DNA of 64,000 bases from Papiliotrema nemorosa (Eukaryota; Basidiomycota; Tremellomycetes; Tremellales; Rhynchogastremaceae), in NCBI GenBank assembly GCA_032158125.1, contig JASKOT010000007.1:434001-498000 (forward strand). The letters run 5' to 3'. The number at the start of each line of letters is the position of its first letter. Within the stretch, counting starts at the first letter, position 1. A program made the position numbers and the translations under genes. Below the pieces are notes generated by a model that did not search any database, had not been told where the DNA came from, and worked only from the letters and a program-made list of their open reading frames with translations. Of this stretch, positions 1-10,845 are shown piece by piece.

Positions 1-1959
1 GTGGATAGCAACAAGCTAGGTACATTGCTCAGTGAAGTTGGATATATGTCAAAGCCAAAAAATCTGTCTGAGGAAAGGACCTTGTGGGTCCGCATCTCAT
101 TTGCAGGTCACGGCGATACTATTGAGGATCAGGCTTTCAACACAGAGGGAGATACAACCACAATGGAGTCCAAGAAGGAGCAAGTGCGACTGGCCATAGC
201 TCAGGACAGTGACAAGTTTTGGTTCCAAGACACCATGTATAGTCTGGGAGATGAGGGCTCAAGAGCAGAGGAAGTTGATCTGATGACGTTCAACAAGCAG
301 CTTAGGACAAACAACAAAGGAAAAAGGGACCTCAATCAGCAGGCGGTTAGTTGACTAAAATTTAGCCAATGAGACGCTGTTGGCTGACATCTGCAGGGTT
401 CAGCAGGAAAAGGCCAAGATTCCCTGACACAGAAGTCCACCTCTTACTCATGGTCAAAGAAAAAATACTCTGTCTGGCTACAATATCCAAAGTCATCCGG
501 TATTCCCTCTGAGTTTGTCAGTGCACTCACTGGACAGCAGCTTTACAGCAAAATTGCAGCAACCTATACCAAAGGGTCACAACACTTACAGCAGAGGCAA
601 CTCAGAGCTTCTGCAATACAACATATACTCCCCAAGAGTTTCAATATTGACGAAATCTATTACCTCCGCCTTGACAAAGAGGATGAGGCAGATGGTTCCA
701 CTCTCTACCTTGAGATGGTCGATGAAAAGGCAAATGGTACCAAAGTCTTTTCAGTAGGCCCAGTTGCCCCAGCCAAATTACTGCATTATCTGGAAGTCCA
801 AGGCTCTATTCCAAAACAAACCATTAAGGGAGTCTTCACACATGGCATCTCTTGGTTACAGATTTCTCCATTGGGAAGTCACCTCTCACCTTCAGAGAAA
901 CTCACACAAGGGAACACTTGCGGTTCATACAAGGATAGAAAGGAGCAAATATGCAGATTACTGGACCAAGGAGACAAGTTTTACTTTTCAAATGTTGTTG
1001 ATGCCGATGTAAAGGGTGCAGAAATAGACGCCAATGCGGACAGCAAGGACCCAATCAACAAGCAGCTCGCTAAACAGTTCTCAGCCAGTACTCAGGAATG
1101 GCCATCTTTGCAGGATGAACAAGGACCAGCAGCTCAACCACCTTTCTCAAGTCCTAGCATTGTTGATTCCCCTGTGCCACTCCCTCAACCAATAGCTACC
1201 GCTTGGAGGAGTTCTGCAGGTCTTTCAGCTGTGAAAATTGCTCCCCCAACAAATCTCTTGCCTCCAATCATTGATGCAAAAGCCAGAGCCTCCTCTCACA
1301 TGATGGCAGAGAAATCTAATGTTGATTGTGTTGCAGTCAATCCAAAGCTATATGGTATTTGCATTGATGACACCTCCAATGGGATAACAGCATACTCTGC
1401 AAATGAGTCTGGTGTATCAGTACATTCTCAGCTCTTCAAGCAGTATGGCAAGGGGAATGACAAGAGCATGGTTGACAAGATGGTTACAATCTCCATGCCA
1501 GGTTACTCTCTGCCAACCGAGTTTAAATCTGATGACATCCACCTTTTGAAACTGGATGGAAGGACCACTGCAAATGACTCAGTCCTCCATGTAGAATTGG
1601 TACAAGAGAGCAAGGATGGAGATGAGAGGACATTGAAAGTGGGATTTACTACTCCAGGAGGCCTCTTTGGCCTGAGCCGCCCATTGCTGGGCAAAAACAA
1701 GAAATTGGGAAAGCACGGATTTGATACCCAGAGTGGGTACAGGATCCCCTGGATGAGAGTATCATCAGCGGGGTCACACTTATCACCCTTGGAAGACATG
1801 ACACAAAAATCAGCAAGTTGCACAAGAAAGAAGACTGTTACCCAGTTGCGCGAGTTGATGGAGAAAGACCTTGAAGATTTCTACTTTCATGGGCAAGCCA
1901 AACAACACTTTTCCCCTGCAGGCGCAAAAAACAATCAGAATGAACACACTGCAGGGTGA
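1..1959 (+). CDS. Unrecognised protein with an internally repeated domain (5' end outside window)
   Basis: The frame is already open at base 1 and no convincing start is visible, so the 5' end lies to the left. One intron at about 346-396 (GTTAGT donor, CTGACATCTGCAG end) joins two exons in phase 0, and the second exon runs unbroken to TGA at 1957-1959. About 636 residues are visible. The protein repeats a module about three times: a region with K-L-D and L-E-hydrophobic motifs, then G-S-H-L-S-P-x-E-x-x-T-Q, then a charged K-x-x-x-x-x-x-L segment and an aromatic D-x-F-Y-F motif. The clearest copies lie at about 480-1080 and 1320-1910, with a C-terminal half-copy at 60-250. A Ser/Pro-rich linker separates the last two. 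There is no signal peptide or membrane segment in the visible part. By eye it is more A/T-rich than its neighbours. I do not recognise the family and assign no function. Confidence 0.75.
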
Positions 1960-2087
1960 CTGCCGGGCTGAGGATGGTATTGTACATGCTGCTATGAGTG
2001 GACTTTCTTTCTTTTTTTTTTCTTTTAATTGTAGACGTGCACATGAGTGACTGGCTGCCTTCTAAATTACACTGTCATGAAGGCTAG

Positions 2088-2249
2088 TTCGACGCAACTT
2101 ACTTTTGCCACCAACGACCGAGCATATATGACCGAGGCTTCAACAACTTTGCCTATTTTGCTGAAATCGCCTACTCCAATGGCTACTCAACAATTCTTGT
2201 TGAGAATCCAATTATTGCCAAAGAAGTCCAAGGAAAGGCAGAGCGTTAG
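2088..2249 (+). pseudogene. Orphan 53-codon coding-like fragment
   Basis: Immediately after a CTAG that could be a splice acceptor, a frame beginning TTC GAC GCA reads 53 protein-like residues (rich in Y, F, N and A, with motifs FDATYFCHQRPS and NGYSTILVENP) before TAG at 2247-2249. It has no in-frame ATG and no clear upstream exon. It may be the last exon of an unseen gene, a continuation of the repeat-domain gene through an unrecognised intron (a strong pyrimidine-rich acceptor tract lies at about 2004-2036), or a relic. The style vaguely recalls the end of P-loop kinase-like domains, but I cannot assign a family. Confidence 0.3.
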
Positions 2250-2299
2250 GTGGAATATTGTTCAACTCTTTGTCATCATTCAACGCTCAATCAACGCCC

Positions 2300-2640
2300 A
2301 AGGACCTCTTCGTTCATGACCCAAGAGATATAAGTACTAGAAGGGAGACGGAGGATTCCTTTTCTTTAGCTTCTTGTTATTGAGTCAATACAACACTATA
2401 ACAGTGCTTTCTGCATCACTACTCGTTATCTACTCGTAGTCTTGCCCTCTGTCATCTCTGGTTTGCGCTTCTCTTGTCCTCTAGCCACTCTCGTCCAGAT
2501 TCTCCCGCCTTGCTCACTCTTGGCAAATATCATTCAACCCTCAGCGACTTAGCCGACTTAGTTACTGGTAACTAAGTTCACATATATCGTTGAGTACCTT
2601 CCCTGACTAGTCACGCGTTGGGCTGGTAACTAGTAGTGGA
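2300..2640 (+). repeat. Candidate decayed LTR-like sequence
   Basis: The stretch holds a TATA-like element (GAGATATAAGTACTAG), a purine-rich GGGAGACGGAGGATTCC segment, and CTTGTTATTGAGTCAATACAACACT, in the order typical of the promoter/R region of fungal LTR retrotransposons. Pyrimidine-rich sequence follows, then a perfect 10-bp-arm palindrome at 2556-2577. No second LTR, primer-binding site or target duplication was found, and TG...CA ends cannot be fixed. This is a weak pattern match, not a demonstrated element. Confidence 0.22.
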
Positions 2641-2941
2641 GCAACGTGACATACCCCATGCAAGGAACCTTTCGTTTCGGATCTCCGCGTCGACTCTTGC
2701 GAAGTCTCCTCAATGCTCGCTCGCGTCTTCACAAAGACTGCAACAATGTTCCCGGATGCGCCGAATCGTCGTAGACTAAAACGATGCATTACACTCATAT
2801 ACTATTTTCATTCTTTCTTCAGACTAGCCGTTACCCTTCGTCCAGACGTCCATGTATTTGCACACCCCGCTCGGCCCATTACACCTCGATGTAGCACGTC
2901 CGCCTTCTCGCAGCCCCGCGCCCCTGCGTAGCGCCTATTCC
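2641..2941. other. Intergenic sequence downstream of PKC1
   Basis: I recognise no gene in this stretch. It probably carries the PKC1 3' untranslated region. The open frames here lack domain content and codon character. Confidence 0.5.
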
Positions 2942-5900
2942 TTACCCCTGCGCCGCAGCCCATGGCGCGATCCAGGAGAATCCAGCAAACTCTTGTTGAT
3001 CCTGTGCGCTCAATTGCGTATGAACAGGAGTCAGCGTCGGTTGTTCCCTCGTAAACTCTTGATCAAAGTTGGACGTGTCGGTAGCATTGCTGATGGTAGG
3101 GAAATAGGGAGGCGGGATCCGCTTGTGGTAGACATCGTCAAAGTTGACATCCTTGAAGAAGAGGTGTCGTTTGATATCTTCAGCATCGGCCTCCCCGGCA
3201 CCCAGTCGTCGAGCGGGATCTCGCGTCAGAAGCTGTATCATGAATCTTCATTCTGTATCAGGGTGTGGAAGGTGACGTACTCTCTGCAACAATGAGACGG
3301 CATCTCGAGGCATGGTGATAGGGTAGAGCGGCTCATCCTCCAAGATGGCATCAAAGATTTCGTCCTCGTCCTCTCCTCGGAATGGACTTTGACCGAGCAG
3401 CATTTCGTATGTCAATACACCGAACGCCCACCAGTCGACAGCTCTGCCGTATCGCTGTTCTAGCAAAATCTAAAGTGTCAGCTAATTGACTTCATGGTCG
3501 AAGACGACTCACCTCGGGAGCCATGAACTCTGGTGTTCCACAGAATGTACTTGTCGTCTTGCCATACCACATTTCCTCCTTGCACAAACCGTAATCGGCC
3601 ACCTTGACATGTCCGTCCAACGTCAAGAGGATGTTGTCCAATTTCAGATCCCGATAAATGATACCCTTTGCGTGGAAGTACTGCAAGGCGAGCAAGACTT
3701 CACAAGCGTAGAACTTGGCTTGTCGAAGTGTAAACTGCTTCTTTTGAATGTGTAACATCAGATCACCACCCGAGATATACTCCATGACAAAGTAGACTCG
3801 AGTCTCTGTTTGGAAACACGAGTGCAAGCCGAGCAGGAAAGGATGTCGTTCTTGAGCTGCCGCGAGGTATACTCGTTTTTCAGATTGTGTACTGGATCGT
3901 CAGTTGTGCACAAGCGCGAATCTCGATGAGCTTACCTCTCGACCTCATCATTCTCGATGATAAACTCCTTCTTCAAAACCTTGATGGCGTACAAATTCGT
4001 CGAAGTCTTCTCCTCGGCCAACATGACCTTTCCAAAGTTACCCTTACCCAATACTGCCAAGAAGTTGAAATCGTCGAGACCGACCTTTCGTTTGCGCACG
4101 ACCTGCTGAGGAGGGAGTGGCTGCTGCGTGCTGAGAGGTGGAGAAGGCCGAGGCGGTTGCATCTGCTTCAGAGGTGGTGGACGAACCATTTGCTGTTGCG
4201 GCGGCATTGCTTGTTGCTGTGGCACCATCGGCTGCTGCCTAGGAGGTTCAGGAGATGGCCTGATTTGCGGTGCAACGGGAGGCATCTGAGCATAAGGCTC
4301 CTGTGGTCGTGCCTGTGGAGGTTGAGGCATGGGTCGTTGCCCACCCAGTCGACCTTGATCGTAATGGCCTTGTGGAGGAGCCGATTGTGACGAAGGCGGA
4401 GGGATTCCATAACGGGTATCAATTGGCGGCAGCTGGGGCGGTTGCTGCTGCTGCTGGACAGGTCGCACTTGATTATACTGATTCTGGGAGATAGGAGGCG
4501 AAGGGGCTGGCGGCTGCTGAGGCGGAGGTAGAACCTGGGTCGGCTGCTGAGGTTGATACAGTGGTAAAGTGGAAACAGACGACGCTGAAGACGATGCCGG
4601 AGTGGTCTTCTTGTGAACCTGGGTGGTCTTGATATCTCTCAAGTTCTTCAACAAGATGTTCGCCATTTCCATTGTCATACCACAGAAATCGGGAACTAAA
4701 TGCGAACACGTCTGATGACAAGATAGCGAACATTCTGGCTATGAGCTGCGGTACACAGAGATAGAGCAAGACTACTCACCCGAACATCGTACGGAGTTTT
4801 TACGCCCGAAAGGCAACATGTAACCACAATGGCAGCACCAGTTGGCAGACATGTTGGTGTACGGCGCAAATCGATGAGGAATCCGATGGTTGATCTTCTC
4901 CTCGTCTCCCTCCTGAGGATCAGTGGATTGCTGGGATAGTTGCGAAACTCTACTCACGCCATCGGCTTTGGACTTGCTGATACATTTTGTGACCACCTTG
5001 GGGTAACACTTCTTGTGGCAGGCATATCGACAATCCTCGCATTGGTAGCCTTCACCGGTAAGAAGGAATTCTTGACACAGAGCACACATGATCGGTTGGT
5101 AAAATTGCCTTTGGACGAATTGATGTCCGTTCATCTCGAAGACGTCTCCCTTTCGCTTTCGAACGGCACCTTGACGTCCGATACCGTCGTATGGTCGTCG
5201 TGCACCGGCTACAGTGTCCTTGACTGACCATGAGTATTTGTCTCATGCGATCGTTGACTGTACTCACCGAAGTCTAGGCGCAATTGAATAGCTCCATACG
5301 GCTCAACGGACCACCATCCATCAAGACCCTCTGCCGCCCGCCCGTCCGGTCCAGCTGATCCAGGTGGAACTCGCAGGGTCCCCGAGCTATGCAGTGTGAC
5401 CGAATCTGGCGCACTACCCTGCCTCGGTCCCATGGTCGCGGCAGTTGCGGCTGTGACCCATCCTGCTCCTTGCCCTTCCAGTCCGACCTTCTGCCTTCGC
5501 AGGGCTTCCATCAAGTCGCTCACTCGAAGCCACAGCATACCGATAGGAGCTGTATCTCCAGGTGAGACGGTATCGTAGATGGTGATTTCCACCTCGTTGG
5601 CTCTTTCTACCGGAATGTCGAAAGTCTCGTTCCATTTATCGTTTCGAGATGGATGTGAGACGGCGCTTGTATTCCCTTCGATTTTAATAGCCACGGTTGT
5701 TTCATTGTACACTTTCGACGATTTCCGAGGCAAAGGTCGGTGAACGAGATCTCGAGCTGATCGAAGGGTGATGATGAGTTTACCCGAGATTGGTTTCCGT
5801 AGCGCCTCTTTGCGTTTTCCATCGGGTAGAAGGTCTGCTTGTCAGCAGGAACAACGGGATTATTCTGTAAACCAACCTTCGTCGTCTTCCACTGCCCCGC

Positions 5901-6739
5901 CGAATTTGGCCAGGGTCTCGTATCTCTTCTTTGCCTTGCGCAGCAGTTGAATCTTGCCATCACTCTCCACCCTTTTCGCGTCCGTCTCGTTTCGCAACCT
6001 CTTGTCACCCTCTGCTCGATATGCCTGAGCCATTTTTTCTATTCCTAGCTTGTATTGTTCTTCTACTTGTAGTTTGAACTGTAATTGGTTGAGCATTCTA
6101 GTAATCTTGGCACCTGTCAACGGTGCATCGTAGCGTAACAAATCTGCCCCGTCAGCTGGATGCTTTGTGATGACTGGCGAGCTTACCGAGTTGAGTGTAG
6201 TTCTTTTGCCCCTTTGAGAGTTCTACCTGGTCTGAGGGTTGTTCTCCTGGCGGTGGGGGAGGTAATGGTCGATCGTAGTCGCCCCCTCCTGGTCGTTTGC
6301 TAGGACTTGGCGACATGGCCGATTGAGAACTACCCAAACTCGCCGAGCTCTTACTAGGAGTCATCATGGAACCAGGGTATCCTCCACCAGGTCCGACTCC
6401 CGGTGGTCCAACTCCGCTCAACCTCGCACCGGGATATCCAGGATTCTGTTGCGCTCCATCCCGCATCGGCGAACCGCTCCCACTCCCCACTTGCAACTTT
6501 GCAAGTTCATCCTCTAAGAATTTGATCGATGCTTGAGCAGCTCGAACTTCATTTTGAGCTTGTTGTATGACGGCTTCGTTTCGTGAAGATGCTTCAACGG
6601 CGCGCACGACCGCTTTGGCTCCTTCGAGGTTTCGCCTCTCCGATTGGATTGTAGCGAGAAGAGTGTTGATCTTTGGGTCGGTGGAAGGTGGTGGCTGGGT
6701 GTCAGCATCAGTGGAGTAAGCTAGAATGTCACTGACCAT
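2942..6739 (-). CDS. PKC1: Protein kinase C (cell-wall-integrity kinase)
   Basis: This is the fungal Pkc1 Ser/Thr kinase acting below Rho1 in the cell-wall-integrity MAPK pathway. Domains in order: HR1 (about 6.7-6.5 kb, [18 protein letters not shown]), Pro/Gly-rich linker, second HR1 (about 6.13-5.85 kb), C2 (5.73-5.27 kb), two C1 zinc modules with HxxxC/CxxC spacing (about 5.13-4.70 kb, the second completed by an exon reading [20 protein letters not shown]), a Gln/Pro-rich linker, then an AGC kinase. The kinase shows the GKGNFGKV glycine loop, YRDLKLDN catalytic loop, the DYG (not DFG) usual in fungal Pkc1, activation loop [14 protein letters not shown], turn motif TLTPVHTQ and hydrophobic motif FAGFSW. 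TAA is at 2942-2944. The proposed start ATG (6739-6737) is followed at once by a 42-nt intron, and an in-frame TGA lies just upstream. About ten introns. Divergent from the CIR_N gene. Confidence 0.95.
6695..6736 (-). other. Intron directly after the PKC1 start codon
   Basis: On the minus strand the proposed ATG is followed by GTCAGT, and 42 nt later by GCTGACACCCAG (branch-like CTGAC and acceptor). Splicing gives M-PPPSTDPK leading into the first HR1. The intron length is a multiple of three and the intron has no stop, so retention would add 14 residues. Confidence 0.6.
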
Positions 6740-6853
6740 GTTGGTGTGGACCACCTTTCAATGTAGTCGAGGTGCAAGATGCCAATAGCAGTGTTGACGA
6801 CGCGGTGCAAGGGGGATGATGCTCCCTCCCCCGGCGAATAGGGCGACGAGAGC

Positions 6854-6882
6854 CACGTGGCGAGGGGGAGGGGGGGGGGGGG
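6854..6882. promoter_or_regulatory. CACGTG box and 13-nt G run in the PKC1/CIR_N divergent promoter
   Basis: The two start codons are only 227 bp apart. Between them lie an E-box palindrome CACGTG (6854-6859), a run of five G, and a run of 13 G (6870-6882). On the PKC1 sense strand the tract is poly-C and would fall in its 5' UTR or core promoter. The G runs could slip in sequencing or form a quadruplex. Function is inferred only from position. Confidence 0.4.
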
Positions 6883-6966
6883 TGATTCGCCACCCAACCC
6901 CTCCACTCGAGATGTCCTCCTATGTTCAGCATAGATTGTAGGTTCAGTCTTGGATCATCTCTCACG

Positions 6967-8128
6967 ATGCCTCGGCTGCAGATCCTGCAGTGAGTCACAC
7001 ACAATGCAAGAGACCCAGAGCTGACGTCTACAGTCACAAGTCGTATCACCCCTACAATGAGAAGAACAAACAACGGGTCCGGGAGGACGAAGCGAAAGCT
7101 CAAGCTGAAGAAGAAGAACGCGAGAGGCAACGTATAGACAAAGACTCGAGCGCTCGACTCGATGCTCTCAGGCGCCGAGCTGGATCTCCTACCTTTGCTC
7201 AGGTCGAAGAAGACGCTGGCGACCTAACATCCACCTCATCTACCAAGCAAGATGGCATAGGAGGCGGTCTGCTCGAACGGCATCGAAAAGCCAAGCTCAA
7301 AGCTGAAAAGGAGGAGAAGAAGAGGAAGGATAGATTGGATTTCGAGTTTCCAAGTGAGACGGCAAGAAAGGAAAGGGCAAGATTGGAGAAATATGGTCCG
7401 GATCCCGTCGAGGGGCTGGGAGGGGTGGATGCGGATAAAGGCAGGGAGATCAAGTGGGAGTCTGGGGGACATCTAAACTTGTTTGCAGATCTCGAAGAGG
7501 TGAGCAGGATACGCTCAGAATTGGATAAGGTAGAGCTCACGTTAAGAGAGAAGCAAATGGAGAAGGGGCTCTTGCCGGACATAGCATGGGTGAACTCGCC
7601 AAGAAGGCCAATGCTTCATCCTCGACAGCCAAACCTGACCCATTCACGCTCTACCTCGGCAGACCGGACAAGGAGACAAAACCATGGTACACGGACCGCG
7701 AACTCAAGCGGGTCGACGAGAAGGAAACGGGCGAAGAGGCTGAGGTACGTCGAGCGAGGGATAAGAGGAAAGATGAACGGTCGAAATCACGAAACGACCC
7801 GTTAACACAGGTCAACTCGATGTTGAGCAAACACCCTTCGACAAAGCGGTCTTCGGGTCATGGGCATAATCACCATAATGCTGCAACACCGAGGAGTCTA
7901 CAAGAAGCAAGACAAGCTAGGGAGAGTGGGGAGAGGCAGAGGGCACTGGCATTGATCGCGCAGAGGAAGAACGGGGGGATGGCGCACAATTGGGATGATA
8001 CGCCGAGCTCTGCTGCTGGTTGGGCAGAGCGAAACGAGAGGGAGAAAGATAGAGCCGGACATCGTTTCTTTGGCGGTGGAACATCGGCAGATGCGCCCAG
8101 GAGAGATGGCAGGAGCTGGGATATTTGA
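6967..8128 (+). CDS. CIR_N-domain protein (LENG1-like)
   Basis: A 23-nt first exon (MPRLQIL plus two bases) is joined over a GTGAGT...TCTACAG intron to HHKSYHPYNEKNKQRVREDEAKA. This matches the N-terminal CIR_N motif (KSWHV-N--N--KVRRDEA) of LENG1 and of CBF1-interacting co-repressor CIR. A second intron (7500-7546, GTGAGC donor, CTCAC branch, TTAAG acceptor) connects ...LFADLEE to REANGEG... and keeps the frame open to TGA at 8126-8128. The middle is a Lys/Glu-rich coiled-coil-like stretch. The C-terminal half has a PWYTDRELK motif resembling LENG1 C-termini. The family is nuclear and linked to spliceosome-associated proteins in metazoans; a role here is not known. Length is about 360 residues. 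It converges with the aquaporin gene. Confidence 0.8.
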
Positions 8129-8367
8129 GCGTTGTACTCTTTCCTCACGATATATTGACGATGCAACGATTCTACATGTTATCATGCTATAAGAGACAAG
8201 TTGCATCGTGTATGTTCGTAAGAGACGTATATCAAGAATATAATACGATTATAAGTATATCAAGAGAAAACTACGGGCTACATGTATTTGACCGGAAACA
8301 AAGCTACTAGTTTCGTTTTTGCATATTGAAGGAAGTCTCGAGCGCGGGCCGATCCGGTAGACTACGC

Positions 8368-10188
8368 TTAGATTCGTTTGGCATCAACATGAGGTCGGTC
8401 TCCGGCTCCCGCAACTTCGTGTTGGAAGGGTTGATGGCCGTGGACATGGGGGTTTTGCCCAGTAGGCGCAGCGAGTCTGTTCCCCTGGAAAACTTCGTCA
8501 CCGCCTTGGGTATCATCATGAGTGGCAGTGGTGGCCGAAGTGGCAGGGCTGATACCCTTTCCATGTCGCTCAGGGAGGTCTTCAACAAATGTCGAAGTCG
8601 AGACTCGTTGAGCGCCTTGACCGTTCTCTGCCATAGACATGAGAATAGCTTCGATCCTCTCCAACCGAGCTTCAAGAGGACCAGGTTGTCGCTCCAACTC
8701 GAAGACTGCACCTTGAGGACCTTCGGTCAAAAGATCCGAGAGACCAGGACCAGCGACCACAAAGTTGCCTCCCGAGTTGGACTCTCCGCCTGATCCGGCG
8801 TTCTTCTCGACATCGTGAGATTGATCGGGGCCAGTGACTCGAGGAGCGGGGTGATCGTCATCGGTCTCGGGACCGAGGACCGTCTCGTACTGGAGCCATT
8901 TCTGAATGGTTAGCCGATATCTGCCTTTGAAAGGGATCAACTCACAAGCAACTTGTAAAAGCCAGCAGCGATGATAGCGCCGAGGATAGGTCCAACCCAG
9001 TAGATCCAGTCTGGAGCTCAGCCAGATATCAAGTATTTGAGAGCATGACCCACGGTAACCATTGAATGTCTTGAGAACGACAGCAGGTCCAAAGCTTCGT
9101 GCTGGGTTCAACGATCCACCAGTGTAGTAGACACCAAGAAGTTCAGCCACCTAGATACAGTCAATCTATGGGTCCATATGTGGCGAATGTGGTGAGACGT
9201 ACAAAGAGAGCAAGTCCGATACCGATTGGAGCGATAAAGGTGGCTTTGTGTTTCTCAGCCGCCAGAAGGAGAATGGCCAACATGAGGCTGAAATGATCAG
9301 CCCACTCATATCAGGAAGGACATTGTATGTGGGAATAAGTGGAAGGTGGGACCAGGTGACTTACAGAGATGTCAAGAACATTTCAATAAACAGCCCTTGA
9401 ACCACTGACGTCCCTCCTCCGAGCGTAGTTCTCACGTTGAGAGTGCCCGGAGTGATAGCTTGTATGATCGCAGCTCCCTGTGAATCAGTCCTGCTACGAA
9501 ACAAAACCCGATGTTATGACTTACAGTGATACCGCCAAGGATCTGGGAGAAAGTCAAGAGGGCTCCTCGGAGCGGAGTGAGCGCTCCAACAAGGACCATA
9601 CCGAGTGAAACGGCCGGGTTGAAAAGACCACCCGAGACTCGGAAGAAGATCCATGCGTTGACAGCTAGAGAGAATCCGAAAGAGAGGGCAATGTAGAGCC
9701 TACAGCATGTCAATGGGAATCGCGAGGTTGGCATGACGAACGCACAAACTGGACGTGTTGACGGTCGCGGCGGTGGAGCCTGATTGACCTTCGGTCGTCG
9801 CTCCTGTAACACTGGTGGTTGGGATGTTCGCGACGCTGAGGTCAATATTGCCATCATGCTTTCTGACTGTGCTCACTTTGTTCCACCCAAAGCGAAGATC
9901 ATGAAGAGGACTATACCCATCAATACCGTTCCAGAGACTACGATCCGCCGCGATACTCACCCGTCCCGACATACTCTCCAATCATAGCGATCAAATCTGA
10001 ACGTCAGAAACTGTCTCAGGAAAGAGCAATCACTCACGATTCTTGAAAGCCAAGGAAGCAGGGCCTCGATCTGCTCTTCGCAGATGCCAATTGTTGGGAC
10101 CTCTCATTTTGAGTTGATGTCTCCTCCTTGCGTCCGTAGCGGGCAGCCCAGAGAGATGCTCATCGTTTCGTTTGTGCAGTGCGACCAT
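8368..10188 (-). CDS. Orthodox aquaporin (MIP family water channel)
   Basis: The product is a six-helix channel with both NPA boxes intact: GGLFNPAVS in the first half and GGSLNPARSFGPAVV in the second. The Arg after the second NPA belongs to the selectivity filter. These features favour a water-type aquaporin over an Fps1-type glycerol facilitator, which usually carries altered NPA boxes. Several short introns split the N-terminal half. Exon joins were checked through MIGEYVGT-VLFMIFALGGT, SLYIALSFGFSLAVNAW, and WVGPILGAIIAAGFYKLL-KWLQYETVLG. The start ATG at 10188 gives a 50-residue Arg-rich N-terminus. The C-terminal tail is long (about 170 residues), acidic then Gly/Ser-rich, and includes a predicted helix LEARLERIEAILMSMAE, longer than in typical aquaporins. 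TAA is at 8368-8370. It lies near GPD1 and a GPP-like gene, suggesting osmotic-balance context. Confidence 0.92.
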
Positions 10189-10845
10189 GGTGAATGTCGA
10201 CTTGAAGGACGGGTGGTCGAATCGAGTTGGGTAAGGAGAAGGTCAGAGTGGGGTCGGGGTGAGTAACCAACAAGGGCCGATCTAAGTATATATCTCGAGG
10301 GCACTTTTGAGCATTTCGACCATTGACGTCGATCAGTGACGCGTGGGAGAGAGCATCAGTTAAGTTAACTTGACTCCTGGACAGCGGGGCTCATTCCTCC
10401 CAAGGGTATCCCTCAGACGTCAGCCTACAAAGATCCCCTCTGGTCGCGCATCATACTTTCGGCATCTGAGCAGGATTACCACTCTTCACCGCACCTCGTG
10501 TGCTGTCCATGGCATCCCAGTGCATGCGCCAGGCACAGACGAATGCGAGTGCATTATCAGCGTGTGCTCTACTGCTGCGCCGAGAGGACAAGAGTGTCGG
10601 CAGGGTGGGGGAGGAGGGGACGGCAAGGGGGTGGCGACAGATTTGGAAAACCCAAGGGGCGGATCGACGTCATTTGAAACCGCAGATCCCTCCTGGTCCT
10701 TGCTGCATCTCTGGATTGTATCCGCTCCAGACCGTGGCATCGCTGGCAGCTTGACAATCTTGGCAGCTCAAAAGGGCAGATCCGTAATATATATGCATCG
10801 CTCTGCCACCAAACCACAATGCACCTTCGGTACGGAGACTACTCT
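10189..10845. promoter_or_regulatory. Aquaporin upstream region
   Basis: This 650-bp interval lies between the aquaporin start and the 3' end of the helicase gene. I see no real gene. It has a TGACGTC-containing site near 10324 and GACGTCAG near 10416 (one-mismatch CRE octamers), and several AGGGG/CCCCT cores (for example around 10434 and 10610-10630). Such sites bind stress regulators in yeasts; here this is pattern only. Confidence 0.35.

Noticed and set aside
3887..4390. Plus-strand open frames antisense to the PKC1 Gln/Pro linker
   Set aside because: Stop-free antisense of a CAG/CCA-rich repeat region; no homology and inconsistent with PKC1 exons.
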